Assembly: GCF_002836475.1 (NCBI RefSeq)
Contig: NZ_PJBJ01000030.1
Location: forward strand, 434,001-498,000
Direction: 5' to 3'
Source: Flavobacterium sp. ALD4
GTDB taxonomy: Bacteria; Bacteroidota; Bacteroidia; Flavobacteriales; Flavobacteriaceae
DNA: 64,000 nucleotides
In this document: piece by piece, positions 1 to 8,582 of the stretch
How the letters are laid out: the number at the start of each line of letters is the position of its first letter
How positions within the stretch are numbered: position 1 is the first letter of the stretch
Notes under the pieces: generated by a model
Told to the model about the DNA's origin: nothing
Database searches by the model: none
What the model saw: only the letters and a program-made list of their open reading frames with translations
Program-made: the position numbers and the translations under genes

Positions 1-339
1 AGTAAATTGTTTTAAAAAAAAATTAATTGCCCCTGCCAAAGAAATCACAAATATATTGGCTGATAAAGCGGAATAAACATTGGAACACACCAAAGAAAAC
101 GCAGCGCCTATATACAGTAAGCGGATGCCTTTATAAATAAATTAATAGAAAAAACTACAGAAGCCGCGGCTCCAATTCTTGATTAAGTTAATGATGATAC
201 ACACCATACAAAAGAAGTAGTTGGTGAATATTCCGACGACGCAGTTGAAACCCTACTAAACATAGTTAAAACGGCAAGGAAAAGTATAGCAGAAGCTTTA
301 AAAAATACAGAAGCCGTAATTGAAGAAACTAAAGAATAG
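1..339 (+). pseudogene. Decayed Lys/Ala/Glu-rich ORF, unknown family
   Basis: Plus-strand reading gives helical, charged peptide fragments such as APAKEITNILADKAE and EAAAPILD, then a run ending in EAVIEETKE and a TAG stop at 337-339. In-frame stops follow ADKAE and PILD, and the two parts lie in different frames. The composition resembles small flavobacterial YtxH-like or coiled proteins, but low complexity makes any family call unsafe. No intact ORF covers the region and the window edge cuts it. It is best read as a broken gene. A chance reading of AT-rich intergenic DNA is the alternative. Confidence 0.35.
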
Positions 340-446
340 CGCATTAATACAACGGAAAATAAGCAGTCTTTAAACAACGAAAGCCCTTCTAAAGAATTCA
401 GATATAGAATTGAAAAAAAGCTGATTAGTTTTTTAATAATAATCCG

Positions 447-454
447 TATTTTTG
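447..454 (+). promoter_or_regulatory. Putative -7 element for the MscS gene
   Basis: TATTTTTG matches the Bacteroidota -7 consensus TAnnTTTG. No good -33 TTG lies at the usual spacing. The element overlaps a TTG that could be taken as an upstream start, so it argues for the ATG at 506 instead. Confidence 0.4.
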
Positions 455-505
455 AAACATAAACTTAAACCTTCTCTTCCGAGCGGGTTTTTTATTACCT
501 TAAAA

Positions 506-1333
506 ATGTATTTAGACCCAAAATATGTTACTGATTACGCCAGTAACTTCGTGAAAATTTTTGTTGAATACTCGCCAAAACTGATTTCTGCATTTCTAAT
601 ATTATTTGTAGGCCTTTATGCTATACGAATCATAAATAGGCTAATCAAAAAAGTAATGATCAAGAGAGAATTAGACCCTACTCTGACTAACTTTTTAAGT
701 GATATTCTACTTTGGGTTTTAAGAGTATTATTATTTGTGACATTCATATCAAAATTAGGAATAGAGACTTCCTCTTTTGTAGCACTACTTGGTGCAATGG
801 GACTGGCAATAGGCTTGTCGCTTCAAGGTTCGCTTTCTAATTTTGCAGGCGGGATGCTAATCATTGTTTTTAAACCATTTAAAGTAGGACATACCATCGA
901 AGCCCAGGGTGTTTTTGCTACAGTTAGTGAAATTCAAATTTTTGTAACCAAATTGATTACGCCGAATAACCAAACAGTATTTATTCCAAACGGAATTTTG
1001 TCTAACGGTAACATCACTAATTATTCTCTGGAAAAATTCAGAAGAGCCGATTTAACCTTTGCAATATCTTATGATTCGGATATTAAAAAAGCGAAAGATT
1101 TGATTCTGTCAATTTTAAACGACAACCCTAAGGTACTTAAAACACCACAACCAGAAGTTTTTGTAAAAAACCTGACCGATAGCGCTATTGAAATGGCAGT
1201 GCGCCCGTGGGCAACCAAGGAAGATTTTGGTTCTGTTTTCACTGAAACTTTAGAAAATTGCAAAACAGCTTTTGATGCGGCAGGAATAGTTATACAGCCT
1301 TATGTAAAAGAAATGTCCACAATTGCAAATTAA
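506..1333 (+). CDS. Small-conductance mechanosensitive channel (MscS family)
   Basis: An inner-membrane channel that opens under membrane tension and releases solutes on hypo-osmotic shock. About 275 residues, typical of the short MscS type. Transmembrane helices occupy roughly the first 110 residues. The pore-lining helix and following segment contain GAMGLAIGLSLQGSLSNFAGG, the Gly/Ala-rich TM3 hallmark. A beta domain follows (KPFKVGHTI, then FIPNG and ITNYS), and an alpha/beta C-terminal domain ends the protein. I chose the ATG at 506; an in-frame TTG at 452 adds 18 residues but lies inside the putative promoter. The gene converges with tsaB, with 3 bases between their stops. The family is certain; the physiological role is inferred. 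Confidence 0.93.
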   Translation: MYLDPKYVTDYASNFVKIFVEYSPKLISAFLILFVGLYAIRIINRLIKKVMIKRELDPTLTNFLSDILLWVLRVLLFVTFISKLGIETSSFVALLGAMGLAIGLSLQGSLSNFAGGMLIIVFKPFKVGHTIEAQGVFATVSEIQIFVTKLITPNNQTVFIPNGILSNGNITNYSLEKFRRADLTFAISYDSDIKKAKDLILSILNDNPKVLKTPQPEVFVKNLTDSAIEMAVRPWATKEDFGSVFTETLENCKTAFDAAGIVIQPYVKEMSTIAN

Positions 1334-1336
1334 CTG

Positions 1337-2011
1337 CTATACTTGCTTTTTTGAAGTGGTCACCATAAAATCTTTCAGGTAAAACGGTTCAAAATAAGCG
1401 ACATCAACAGTGTCGCTTTTTTTATACTTTTCGAAACTAAGCGCGCTCATTTCGTTTGCGGAAGGGTATTTAATTTCTTCCAGGAAAGTGAAATTTTCTT
1501 TTGTTAAAACAGTTTGCCCCTTCTCAGCGCAATCCCCAACAAAATAAACGGCCCCCTCTAACTCCTCAAATGAATTTTCAGTAATAATTTCAGCACGAGT
1601 CTCCCTTTTGTTTTTTAATTCCGGTGTAAATATCGCGCTATACACTTCCATTCTTCTGGCATCAATCATCGGAATGATTAATCCGTCGAAAACAGACGCC
1701 TGAGCCGCCAATATTTGCAAAGTATCTACGGCTATTAAAGGGATGCCTAAAGCATAGCAAAGACCTTTAGCGGCCGAAACACCGATACGAAGACCAGTAT
1801 AAGATCCAGGACCCTGGCTTACCGCAATAGCAGATAAATCCTTATATGCGATTCCCGCTTCTTTTAAAATTGCTTCAATAAACACATGCAATCGTTCTGC
1901 ATGAGAGTATCCCTCTTCTGCGATTTCATTACAGATAACAGTTACTCCATTTTTAGCAATTGTTACCGAACAATTTTTAGTTGAAGTTTCGATGTTAAGA
2001 ATATAGGTCAA
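1337..2011 (-). CDS. tsaB: tRNA threonylcarbamoyladenosine biosynthesis protein TsaB
   Basis: TsaB is the inactive ASKHA-fold paralogue of TsaD. It scaffolds TsaD and TsaE in the cytoplasm, where they transfer threonylcarbamoyl to A37 of ANN-decoding tRNAs. The 224-residue protein starts with ILNIETSTKNCSVTI, the phosphate-1-like strand-turn of the fold, and carries the family motif QGPGSYTGLRIG near residue 70. The C-terminal half is short, as usual for TsaB. It is a stand-alone gene downstream of the efflux pair with its own TAnnTTTG element. It is expected to be essential or nearly so. Confidence 0.96.
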   Translation of the reverse strand: MTYILNIETSTKNCSVTIAKNGVTVICNEIAEEGYSHAERLHVFIEAILKEAGIAYKDLSAIAVSQGPGSYTGLRIGVSAAKGLCYALGIPLIAVDTLQILAAQASVFDGLIIPMIDARRMEVYSAIFTPELKNKRETRAEIITENSFEELEGAVYFVGDCAEKGQTVLTKENFTFLEEIKYPSANEMSALSFEKYKKSDTVDVAYFEPFYLKDFMVTTSKKQV

Positions 2012-2045
2012 TACTTATCTATTTAAAATCCAAATTATTTAATCA

Positions 2046-2053
2046 CAAAAGTA
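2046..2053 (-). promoter_or_regulatory. Putative -7 element for tsaB
   Basis: Read on the minus strand this is TACTTTTG, matching TAnnTTTG, about 35 bases before the tsaB ATG. No clear -33 TTG was seen. Confidence 0.35.
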
Positions 2054-2069
2054 CAACTCTAAAATAAAA

Positions 2070-3371
2070 CTACTTGCTTTTTTCTTTATCGTTTTCTGAT
2101 TTGACAAATACCATATCACCCGAATTCAATTCTTTAGAAACAGTTGTATACGGACCTGTAATTACAACATCTCCTTTTTTAAGACCACTCTTCACTTCGA
2201 TATTTGTATCATCTTGAATTCCGGTTTTGATAACGCGTATTTTAGCTTTACCTCCCACTTTCACAAAAACACATTCGAATTTCTTGTCGCTTTTAGGCGC
2301 TTCCTTTTGATCATCCGAAGGCTCCTCCAGTACTTTTACATCACTAACCGCCGATGTATCCGATTTTATGACTACAGAACTTATTGGTACTGCCAATACA
2401 TTCTTCTTTGTTTTAGTGATAATATCAACCGTCGCAGTCATCCCCGGTCTAAAAGGAGAATAAGCAGCAGGTTTCCCTTCCAATAAATCCAGATATGACT
2501 CTTTAACTATTCTTACTTTCACTTTAAAATTAGTTACTTGATCTGCTGTTAAAGAGGAACTGGCCGAATTAGAAATACTGGTCACTATACCTTTAAATTG
2601 TTTTTTCAAATAAGCATCGACTTCAACCTTAGCGGCATCTCCTACTTTTATTTTTACGATATCATTTTCATTTACATCTACTTCAACTTCCATGTTGTTC
2701 AAGTTCGCAACTCTCAAAATCTCAGTCCCTGTCATTTGCTGCGTCCCCAATACTCTTTCACCTAACTCTACATTAAGCATCGAAATAGTCCCATCTGCAG
2801 GAGCATAGATAACGGTTCTCCCTAAATTATCTCGCGCCTCATTTACAGACGCTGAAGCACTTTTTACACTAAAATAAGCGGACTCTTTCGTAGCTTTTGC
2901 CACTTCAAAAGAGGCAATTGATTTATCCCAGTCTGATTTAGAAATAATACCTTTTTGAAATAATGTTTTATTTCTTTCATAACTGGCTTTAGCTTCTCTA
3001 AACTGAGCTTCAGCTTGAGACAATCCTGCTTTTGAACCTGATAAACCTGCAATTGTTCTATTTAAACTTGAGGTATATAAATCTGGATTTATCTTAACCA
3101 ACAAATCTCCTTTTTTAACCACTTGCCCCTCTACAACAGACAATGATATAATTTCCCCGGAAACCTCCGATGAAATCTTCACTTCAATTTCGGGTTGAAT
3201 TTTACCGGTAGCAGATACAGTTTCAATTATAGTTGTAGCATTAACTACAGCTGTTTCAACTTCCTTACCTTCATCTTTATTTCCAATAACTCCTGTTTTT
3301 GAAAGTATAATTAATAAAGCAATAACAACAACGGCACCGCCTATTAAGAGATAAATTGATTTCTTTGACAT
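2070..3371 (-). CDS. Efflux periplasmic adaptor subunit (HlyD/MacA/RND type)
   Basis: A membrane-fusion protein linking an inner-membrane pump to a TolC channel. The 433 residues start with a signal-anchor (YLLIGGAVVVIALLII). Next come the first half of a lipoyl/barrel-sandwich domain (SGEIISLSVVEGQVVKKGDLL), an alpha-helical hairpin (about 105-200, Ala/Lys/Glu-rich), the second lipoyl half (VIYAPADGTIS) and a beta-barrel region with RPGMTATVDI. A charged insert follows near residue 350 (EEPSDDQKEAPKSDKK). It lies 6 bases downstream of the TolC-like gene and is surely co-transcribed with it. No pump gene follows (tsaB is next), so the partner transporter must be encoded elsewhere. MacA-like is most likely; the substrate is unknown. 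Confidence 0.9.
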   Translation of the reverse strand: MSKKSIYLLIGGAVVVIALLIILSKTGVIGNKDEGKEVETAVVNATTIIETVSATGKIQPEIEVKISSEVSGEIISLSVVEGQVVKKGDLLVKINPDLYTSSLNRTIAGLSGSKAGLSQAEAQFREAKASYERNKTLFQKGIISKSDWDKSIASFEVAKATKESAYFSVKSASASVNEARDNLGRTVIYAPADGTISMLNVELGERVLGTQQMTGTEILRVANLNNMEVEVDVNENDIVKIKVGDAAKVEVDAYLKKQFKGIVTSISNSASSSLTADQVTNFKVKVRIVKESYLDLLEGKPAAYSPFRPGMTATVDIITKTKKNVLAVPISSVVIKSDTSAVSDVKVLEEPSDDQKEAPKSDKKFECVFVKVGGKAKIRVIKTGIQDDTNIEVKSGLKKGDVVITGPYTTVSKELNSGDMVFVKSENDKEKSK

Positions 3372-3377
3372 AATGTA

Positions 3378-4748
3378 TTAATTTTTAATGATAGGAATTC
3401 CAAAATAGAATTCTAATATTTTGATTTTGAAGATATAATCGTATTTAGTCCTAAGCACGTCAGATTGTGCATTGGACAGTAAGGTTTGAGACTGGTTTAA
3501 ATCGAAAGAATTCATCAAGCCAACATCAAATTTTTCTTTTGCATAATTGTAAGCTTCCTGTCTAGATTTTAAAGCCGTTATAGATGATTCATGAGCATTT
3601 AACGCCCCTTTAGCATCAGTAAATGCTACATAAACATTTCTTTGCAAATCCAAGTCTTGTTGTTCTACTGCAATTTTAGATTTTTCCAAACTCACTTTTG
3701 AACGCTCTACATTATTTCTGACTGAGAACCCATTAAAAATAGGAATCGATAGTTGTGCCCCAAACGATTGTCCTTTATTATCACTGAATTGTGTGAAAAA
3801 CGGAGGAGCCGAATAAGTTCCAATTACATTTCCGGTATTATCTCGCAAAGCAATATCAGCATAAGAAATCCTGGTATTGAAGTTGTAGAACCCCCGTAAG
3901 GTCGGTTGAAAAGCCCCTTTTGCGATTGCCACATTTTTTTCGGCTATTTCCAGATTAGTCTGAGCTATTTTCAACTCTGTTCTTTGCCCTTTCGCTTTAT
4001 CGTAAATTGCTGTTGGAGTTTGCAACAAGATACTATTTTCATCTTTTGCCTCCGTATCATCCACAATGTCAAAATCCTGAAAACTATCCAATTGTAATAA
4101 TTGCGCTAAACTTAGCTTAGAAATCAACAAAGAATTCTCAGCAGTAATCACTTTTTGATTATCGGAAGCCAAAGTAGCTTTAACATCTAACAAATCGCCC
4201 TTAGGTATTGTCCCAGCGTTAACTAATTCCTGAGAACGAACTAACTGCTTTTCATTAATACTCATTTGCACTGTTTGAACCTTTAAATTTTCCTTATTAA
4301 AAAGTACTTGCAAAAAAGCATTAGCAACATTAAGCGCAATATCCTCTTGCATTTTCAACAATTGATATTTAGCAGCCACTATAGAAAGATTTGCTCTTCT
4401 AAGTGTGTTTTGATTTTGCAAGCCTTTGTAAATATCAATTCCTACATTAGCTCCGGCTGAAGTAAACTGGTTCGTTTGATTTTGCAAAAGCCCCGTTGTT
4501 ATATCTTGGTTTAAACCAATATTCCACGAATGAGATGCATTAGCATTTAATGACGGAAGAAAATTACCTACTGCTCCCCTTTTATCAATGGTAGAAGTTT
4601 TAATATCTAGCTCAGTTTGCTTAACCGATATATTATTTTCTATCGCATAATTTACACACTCTCTTAATGTCCACTTTTTAGATTGAGCATTGGAAGACAA
4701 ACTATACAGTAATAATAGAAATAGACTAAAATAAATTTTATTTGACAT
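3378..4748 (-). CDS. TolC family outer membrane efflux protein
   Basis: A trimeric outer-membrane channel component of tripartite efflux or type I secretion. The 456 residues begin with a signal peptide (KIYFSLFLLLLYSLSSNAQS). Two repeats of the outer-membrane efflux domain follow. The first starts with WTLRECVNYAIENN; later features are ARAEL-like helices, FNTRISY, LSIPIFNGF and the closing FDLNQSQTLLSNAQSD. Length and order are normal. The gene heads a two-gene operon with the adaptor at 2070-3371 and is divergent from the DUF4403 gene. A minus-strand TAGTTTTG, another -7-like element, lies upstream. Which pump it serves cannot be read from the sequence. Confidence 0.93.
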   Translation of the reverse strand: MSNKIYFSLFLLLLYSLSSNAQSKKWTLRECVNYAIENNISVKQTELDIKTSTIDKRGAVGNFLPSLNANASHSWNIGLNQDITTGLLQNQTNQFTSAGANVGIDIYKGLQNQNTLRRANLSIVAAKYQLLKMQEDIALNVANAFLQVLFNKENLKVQTVQMSINEKQLVRSQELVNAGTIPKGDLLDVKATLASDNQKVITAENSLLISKLSLAQLLQLDSFQDFDIVDDTEAKDENSILLQTPTAIYDKAKGQRTELKIAQTNLEIAEKNVAIAKGAFQPTLRGFYNFNTRISYADIALRDNTGNVIGTYSAPPFFTQFSDNKGQSFGAQLSIPIFNGFSVRNNVERSKVSLEKSKIAVEQQDLDLQRNVYVAFTDAKGALNAHESSITALKSRQEAYNYAKEKFDVGLMNSFDLNQSQTLLSNAQSDVLRTKYDYIFKIKILEFYFGIPIIKN

Positions 4749-4882
4749 AATTTTTTAAATAGATTGTAATGAAAGGGCTACACAAAACTAACTTTTCCTT
4801 TTCCATAATTTTGAATAAAAATACAAAATGCAAACGGATTTAGCCTATCATGTAAAATTAATTAGACATTTAAAATATGCTT

Positions 4883-4912
4883 TTGTTACAAAAAAACAAA
4901 AAAATATATTTG
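4883..4912 (+). promoter_or_regulatory. Bacteroidota-type promoter for the DUF4403 gene
   Basis: A -33 TTG at 4883-4885 is separated by 19 bases from TATATTTG at 4905-4912, matching the flavobacterial pattern TTG-N19-TAnnTTTG. This is the best complete promoter seen in the window. A second -7-like TAATTTTG sits at 4919-4926. Confidence 0.6.
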
Positions 4913-4945
4913 TTTCACTAATTTTGTAGCCTCAAATCAGAACAA

Positions 4946-6355
4946 ATGTCAAAACCTGCTTCATTCCTACTTTTTGCGTTTACCTTCATGCTTTTTTCTA
5001 GCTGCTCTCCATCTCAAAAAATAACCTCCTTAAAACCAGAACCAGACGACGCCAGCCCCTTGGTTTACGAAAACACACCTTCCTTCATCACTTTACCAAT
5101 TACCGTAAAACTAAAAGACATCGAGAACCAAACTAACGCACTTTTAAATGGATTAATCTACGAAGACGATAACATTGAGGATGACGATATCGAAATACGG
5201 GTATGGAAACTGGCTCCAATCGTTATCGAAAACACCAATGAAAAATTAGGGGATAGAATTAACACCACTTTACCCCTCAAAGTTTTAGTGAAATACAGAA
5301 TAGGAACAAAAACATTAGGAACCGAATTCTACAGAAATCAGGAGTTTAACCTTAACGGAGTAGTGAAATTAACAAGTGATGTCAGTTTGACTAATTGGAA
5401 ATTAAACAGCAAAACCGAACTGAGCTCTTTAGAATGGAATGAAAGTCCGACCGCAACTATTTTTGGAAAAAACATTCCAGTTACCTACCTAATAAATCCA
5501 GCGCTAAAACTATTCAAATTAAAAATAGAACGAAAAATTGATGAAGCTGTGGGGAAATCAATGGACTTTAAACCGAAGGTGTTGACCGCCTTAGAAAAAA
5601 TCTGCGTGCCTTTAAAAATGAATGAGGATTATGAAAGTTGGTTAAGAATCGTTCCCTTAGAAATCTATACTACTACCTCGAAACTAAAGAAGGATCAATT
5701 TTCACTACAAATGGGCATGAAATGCAATATAGAAACACTGATAGGTCAACAACCCGAATCCAAATTTGACTTGAATAAAATCATTTTGAAACCTGTAACT
5801 AAGATTCCAAATCAGATTACAGCAAATATCGTTGCCGTTTCAACCTACAATGATGCTTCTAAGATAATTAAGAAAAATTTCGCCGGACAAGAGTTTGAGT
5901 CAGCGGGCAAAAAAGTAAAAGTACAGGATGTCGCGATTTGGCACAAAAACGGTAAAATGGTTATTGCTTTAGATTTATCGGGATCTGTAAACGGTAAAAT
6001 ATATTTATCTGGTTTTCCCCAATACAGTGCTAAGTCCAAAGAAATATATTTTGACGAATTAGATTATGTTTTAGACACTAAAAATAAATTAATGCGAACT
6101 GCCAACTGGCTCGCTCAAGGGTTAGTGCTCCGAAAAATCAAAGAGAATTGTCGTTATTCAATACAAACTAATTTAGATGAAGGCAAAAAGACAATGATGG
6201 GTTACCTAAAAAATTACTCCCCTATGAAGGGTGTTTTTGTAAATGGAAAGATGGAAGACATACAGTTCCAAAAAGTTCAATTAACAAACAATGCCATTAT
6301 CGCTTTCATTAAAGTAAACGGAGAGATTGATATTTCTATTAATGGATTAAATTAA
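4946..6355 (+). CDS. DUF4403 family lipoprotein
   Basis: A predicted envelope lipoprotein. The signal sequence ends in a lipobox, LFSSC, with the lipidated Cys near residue 20. The rest is soluble and beta-rich with alternating hydrophobic residues and includes ITLPITVKLKDIENQTNALL and LNWKLNSKTEL-type strands, as in the DUF4403 family, which is common in Bacteroidota and may adopt a tubular lipid-binding-like fold. The length of 469 is normal. The gene is transcribed alone from a good promoter and converges with the oxidase-assembly group, with 12 bases between stops. Function is unproven; a role in envelope lipid handling would be inference only. Confidence 0.85.
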   Translation: MSKPASFLLFAFTFMLFSSCSPSQKITSLKPEPDDASPLVYENTPSFITLPITVKLKDIENQTNALLNGLIYEDDNIEDDDIEIRVWKLAPIVIENTNEKLGDRINTTLPLKVLVKYRIGTKTLGTEFYRNQEFNLNGVVKLTSDVSLTNWKLNSKTELSSLEWNESPTATIFGKNIPVTYLINPALKLFKLKIERKIDEAVGKSMDFKPKVLTALEKICVPLKMNEDYESWLRIVPLEIYTTTSKLKKDQFSLQMGMKCNIETLIGQQPESKFDLNKIILKPVTKIPNQITANIVAVSTYNDASKIIKKNFAGQEFESAGKKVKVQDVAIWHKNGKMVIALDLSGSVNGKIYLSGFPQYSAKSKEIYFDELDYVLDTKNKLMRTANWLAQGLVLRKIKENCRYSIQTNLDEGKKTMMGYLKNYSPMKGVFVNGKMEDIQFQKVQLTNNAIIAFIKVNGEIDISINGLN

Positions 6356-6367
6356 GATTGAGCTGCC

Positions 6368-6595
6368 TTAGTTTGTTTTATTGTTTTTTCTCATGCGATA
6401 CACGGCATAACCGATTCCAGCGACTAACACGTAAGGAACTGCCATCAGGTAAACGATACCGTCGTTCACTGCCTGCGCTTGAACACTATTACTCTCACCT
6501 CCTAATGCTGCTCTACACATAGCACATTGCGCTCCCACATTTAGAGAGAAAAAGAAAGCCAGAATAAAAAATAAAATTGTAATTCTCTTTTGCAT
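6368..6595 (-). CDS. Small secreted/membrane protein with CxxC, oxidase-assembly cluster
   Basis: About 75 residues from the ATG at 6595. A signal peptide ends at VGAQ, followed at once by CAMCRAALGG, so a CxxC pair sits at the mature N-terminus, outside the membrane. One C-terminal transmembrane helix (IVYLMAVPYVLVAGIGYAVY) and a basic tail follow. An upstream in-frame start at 6628 would overlap the DUF420 gene; the internal ATG gives a clean signal peptide. It is the last gene of the SCO/DUF420 group. No family name is known to me. The exposed CxxC beside SCO suggests thiol or copper handling during oxidase assembly, but that is inference. Confidence 0.75.
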   Translation of the reverse strand: MQKRITILFFILAFFFSLNVGAQCAMCRAALGGESNSVQAQAVNDGIVYLMAVPYVLVAGIGYAVYRMRKNNKTN

Positions 6596-6617
6596 AACTC
6601 TTTTATCTAGCTTTATA

Positions 6618-7160
6618 TTATCTAACATAATAAGGAGAAATCATTAAATAAACGACAACACCAGTAACAGCCACATACAACCAGATTGGAAAAGTAATGC
6701 GGGCTATTTTTTTATGCTTATCAAACACTTGAGCCCAGGCACGAACATAGGTTACAAGAACCAATGGAATAATTATTATCGATAAAACGATGTGCGTGAA
6801 TAATATAAAATAATATACATACTTTATAACGCCTTCTCCACCAAACTTGGTCGAATCAGCAGTCATATGATAAGCAACATACATTACAAGAAAAGCAACA
6901 GACAGGGCAATAGCACTAGTCATCAACGTTTGGTGGAGTCTTCTCTTACCGTTCTTAATTGCAATAACAGCAGCAATTAATAAAACAGCTGTAATACCAT
7001 TTGTAGTAGCATAAATAGCAGGTAAAAACGAAAGAGGTTCCACATTGTAACCAAAATCTTTTAGCTTTACTCCAAAAAGGAAAGCAACTGCAACCGGTAT
7101 TATGATAGATACCGCTATAATCCATCTATTATATTTCTGCTCTAAACTTTGTTCATTCAT
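6618..7160 (-). CDS. DUF420 membrane protein (CtaM-like oxidase assembly)
   Basis: A 180-residue integral membrane protein with about five transmembrane helices and histidines at helix ends (HQTLMTSAIALS, YHMTADSTKFGG, ILFTHIVLS). This pattern is that of the DUF420 family, whose Gram-positive member CtaM is needed for heme-copper oxidase maturation. It starts 6 bases after the SCO gene stop and sits in the SCO/oxidase block, which supports an assembly role. Family assignment is strong; the precise step is not known in this lineage. Confidence 0.9.
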   Translation of the reverse strand: MNEQSLEQKYNRWIIAVSIIIPVAVAFLFGVKLKDFGYNVEPLSFLPAIYATTNGITAVLLIAAVIAIKNGKRRLHQTLMTSAIALSVAFLVMYVAYHMTADSTKFGGEGVIKYVYYFILFTHIVLSIIIIPLVLVTYVRAWAQVFDKHKKIARITFPIWLYVAVTGVVVYLMISPYYVR

Positions 7161-7165
7161 CGTAT

Positions 7166-7852
7166 TTACTCTTCTAATAAAACATTAATATCTTGTTGAA
7201 TATCTCTAACTCCTTTTTTATCTAAACCGTCATAATACAAAATAGGGTTCCCAAAATCATCTTTTCTGCAGCGGATATTTCCCTTTTTATCAATCAAAGC
7301 GAATAAACCAGAATGTTCGAAACCTCCATTTACTTTGCTGTTCTCTCCTGCATAAAGATTAAAACCCTTATTAGCCAACTCGTAAATATAATCACGATCA
7401 CCCGTCAAAAAGTTCCAATTTGATGACCTAACACCCAAAAATTCAACGTGTTCTTTCAAAACCTTGGAAGTGTCATGTTTGGGATCAATAGTTATCGATA
7501 CAATTCCAAAGTTTGGATTCCCAAAAAATTTCTTCTCAATCAACAACATGCTTTGATTCATTTTTGGACAAATGGAAGGACAAGTAGTGAAGAAAAACTC
7601 TAAAACATATACTTTTCCAATATAAGTTTCATTTGTAATCTTCAAATTATCTTGATTTACCAATTCAAATTTTGGCGCCGGTCCTATTTTAGTCAGCTTA
7701 TCATCCCCTATGTTAGTGTTTACTACGTTGTCCAAACGATCTCCCTTTACAACTTCATTGTTCTGTATTCGAGATATTATTTTTGGCAAAGCATATATTC
7801 CAAAAACCAAAATAATAAAAGAAATTCCAATGTATGATTTATTTTTAAACAT
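7166..7852 (-). CDS. SCO family copper chaperone for cytochrome oxidase
   Basis: SCO proteins deliver copper to, or reduce, the CuA centre of oxidase subunit II on the outer face of the inner membrane. The 228-residue protein has an N-terminal anchor (IGISFIILVFGIYALP), then a thioredoxin fold with TTCPSICPKMN carrying the copper-binding CxxxC, and a downstream histidine in NGGFEHSGLF. Both copper-ligand motifs are intact. It is translated just after the 213-residue thioredoxin-like protein and just before DUF420. The target is probably the CoxB protein at 36671-37828, which has the CuA motif. Confidence 0.94.
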   Translation of the reverse strand: MFKNKSYIGISFIILVFGIYALPKIISRIQNNEVVKGDRLDNVVNTNIGDDKLTKIGPAPKFELVNQDNLKITNETYIGKVYVLEFFFTTCPSICPKMNQSMLLIEKKFFGNPNFGIVSITIDPKHDTSKVLKEHVEFLGVRSSNWNFLTGDRDYIYELANKGFNLYAGENSKVNGGFEHSGLFALIDKKGNIRCRKDDFGNPILYYDGLDKKGVRDIQQDINVLLEE

Positions 7853-7863
7853 ATAACGTCAAT

Positions 7864-8505
7864 TTATAGCTGCTTTGTAGCATTATGATTTTTCTTAAGT
7901 GCCGCTCGATATTCATAAAGAATAACTTTAAAATCATCTAACATCTCATTACTTAATTCGGCAGGACTAAAAGTACTATATCCCTCCTTATAATCTTTTA
8001 CCTTCTTTCTCCCCCTGAGGTTTCTCTCTTTGTCAAGAATGTACACATCAGGAGTACCAGAATTAGTATCTAGTTTTCCAACTAATTTCAATTGAGCGTG
8101 GTAGGAATTAATCTGTTGCGGTGTAGCAAACACAAAACTCCATTGTGCCAAATCTGTAAATTCGTCTAGAGCGTCCATGATACTTTTAACATCATTTTCT
8201 GTACCCAAAGGACAAATCATCACAAATTGAACGTCCTTAAAAGTATGATAACGTTGGTAGATTTTTTGATTAAGGTTAAAAAGATTACCACGGTTTTCCA
8301 ATATATCCGAACCACCAAAACCTAAAACAGTAATTTTATTATTTAAAGTGACTTTTTTCCCATCTAAAGACTTCCAATCTCCAAAGTCATTCACCTTAGG
8401 GGTAATTACAGGCAACTTTGTAAAACCATTTACTCCAGTAGCAAAAAAAAGATATGCTACTATTGGTAAAACAAAAAGCACGAAAAGAACTATATTTTTT
8501 TTCAT
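7864..8505 (-). CDS. Membrane-anchored thioredoxin-like protein, SCO-like but lacking CxxxC
   Basis: 213 residues from the ATG at 8505 (MKKNIVLF). An N-terminal transmembrane anchor is followed by a domain with the strand order of SCO/thioredoxin proteins: KKVTLNNKITVLGFGGSD, then VQFVMICPLGTENDV, and TPDVYILDKERNLRGR. The CxxxC expected just after the first core strand is replaced by GGSDILENRG, so copper or redox chemistry by the usual motif is unlikely. A longer reading from 8553 runs back over the upstream promoter and is rejected. It heads the SCO-DUF420-CxxC group. The likely role is an oxidase assembly partner of SCO; this is inference from position and fold pattern. Confidence 0.8.
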   Translation of the reverse strand: MKKNIVLFVLFVLPIVAYLFFATGVNGFTKLPVITPKVNDFGDWKSLDGKKVTLNNKITVLGFGGSDILENRGNLFNLNQKIYQRYHTFKDVQFVMICPLGTENDVKSIMDALDEFTDLAQWSFVFATPQQINSYHAQLKLVGKLDTNSGTPDVYILDKERNLRGRKKVKDYKEGYSTFSPAELSNEMLDDFKVILYEYRAALKKNHNATKQL

Positions 8506-8530
8506 TATACTTAAAATACTATTTAAAGTG

Positions 8531-8538
8531 CAAAAATA
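8531..8538 (-). promoter_or_regulatory. Putative -7 element for the SCO/DUF420 group
   Basis: On the minus strand this reads TATTTTTG (TAnnTTTG) and is followed by the ATG at 8505. It abuts the preceding terminator, so the assembly genes look separately transcribed from the oxidase genes. Confidence 0.35.
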
Positions 8539-8568
8539 AAAAAAGGCACGCAAAGCGCACCTTTTTGT
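8539..8568 (-). terminator. Intrinsic terminator after oxidase subunit IV
   Basis: AAAAAGG and CCTTTTT arms enclose CACGC-AAA-GCGCA (partly paired CGC/GCG). On the minus strand the stem is followed by a T-run. It lies 14 bases past the subunit IV stop. Confidence 0.6.
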
Positions 8569-8582
8569 GAATTAATATATTG

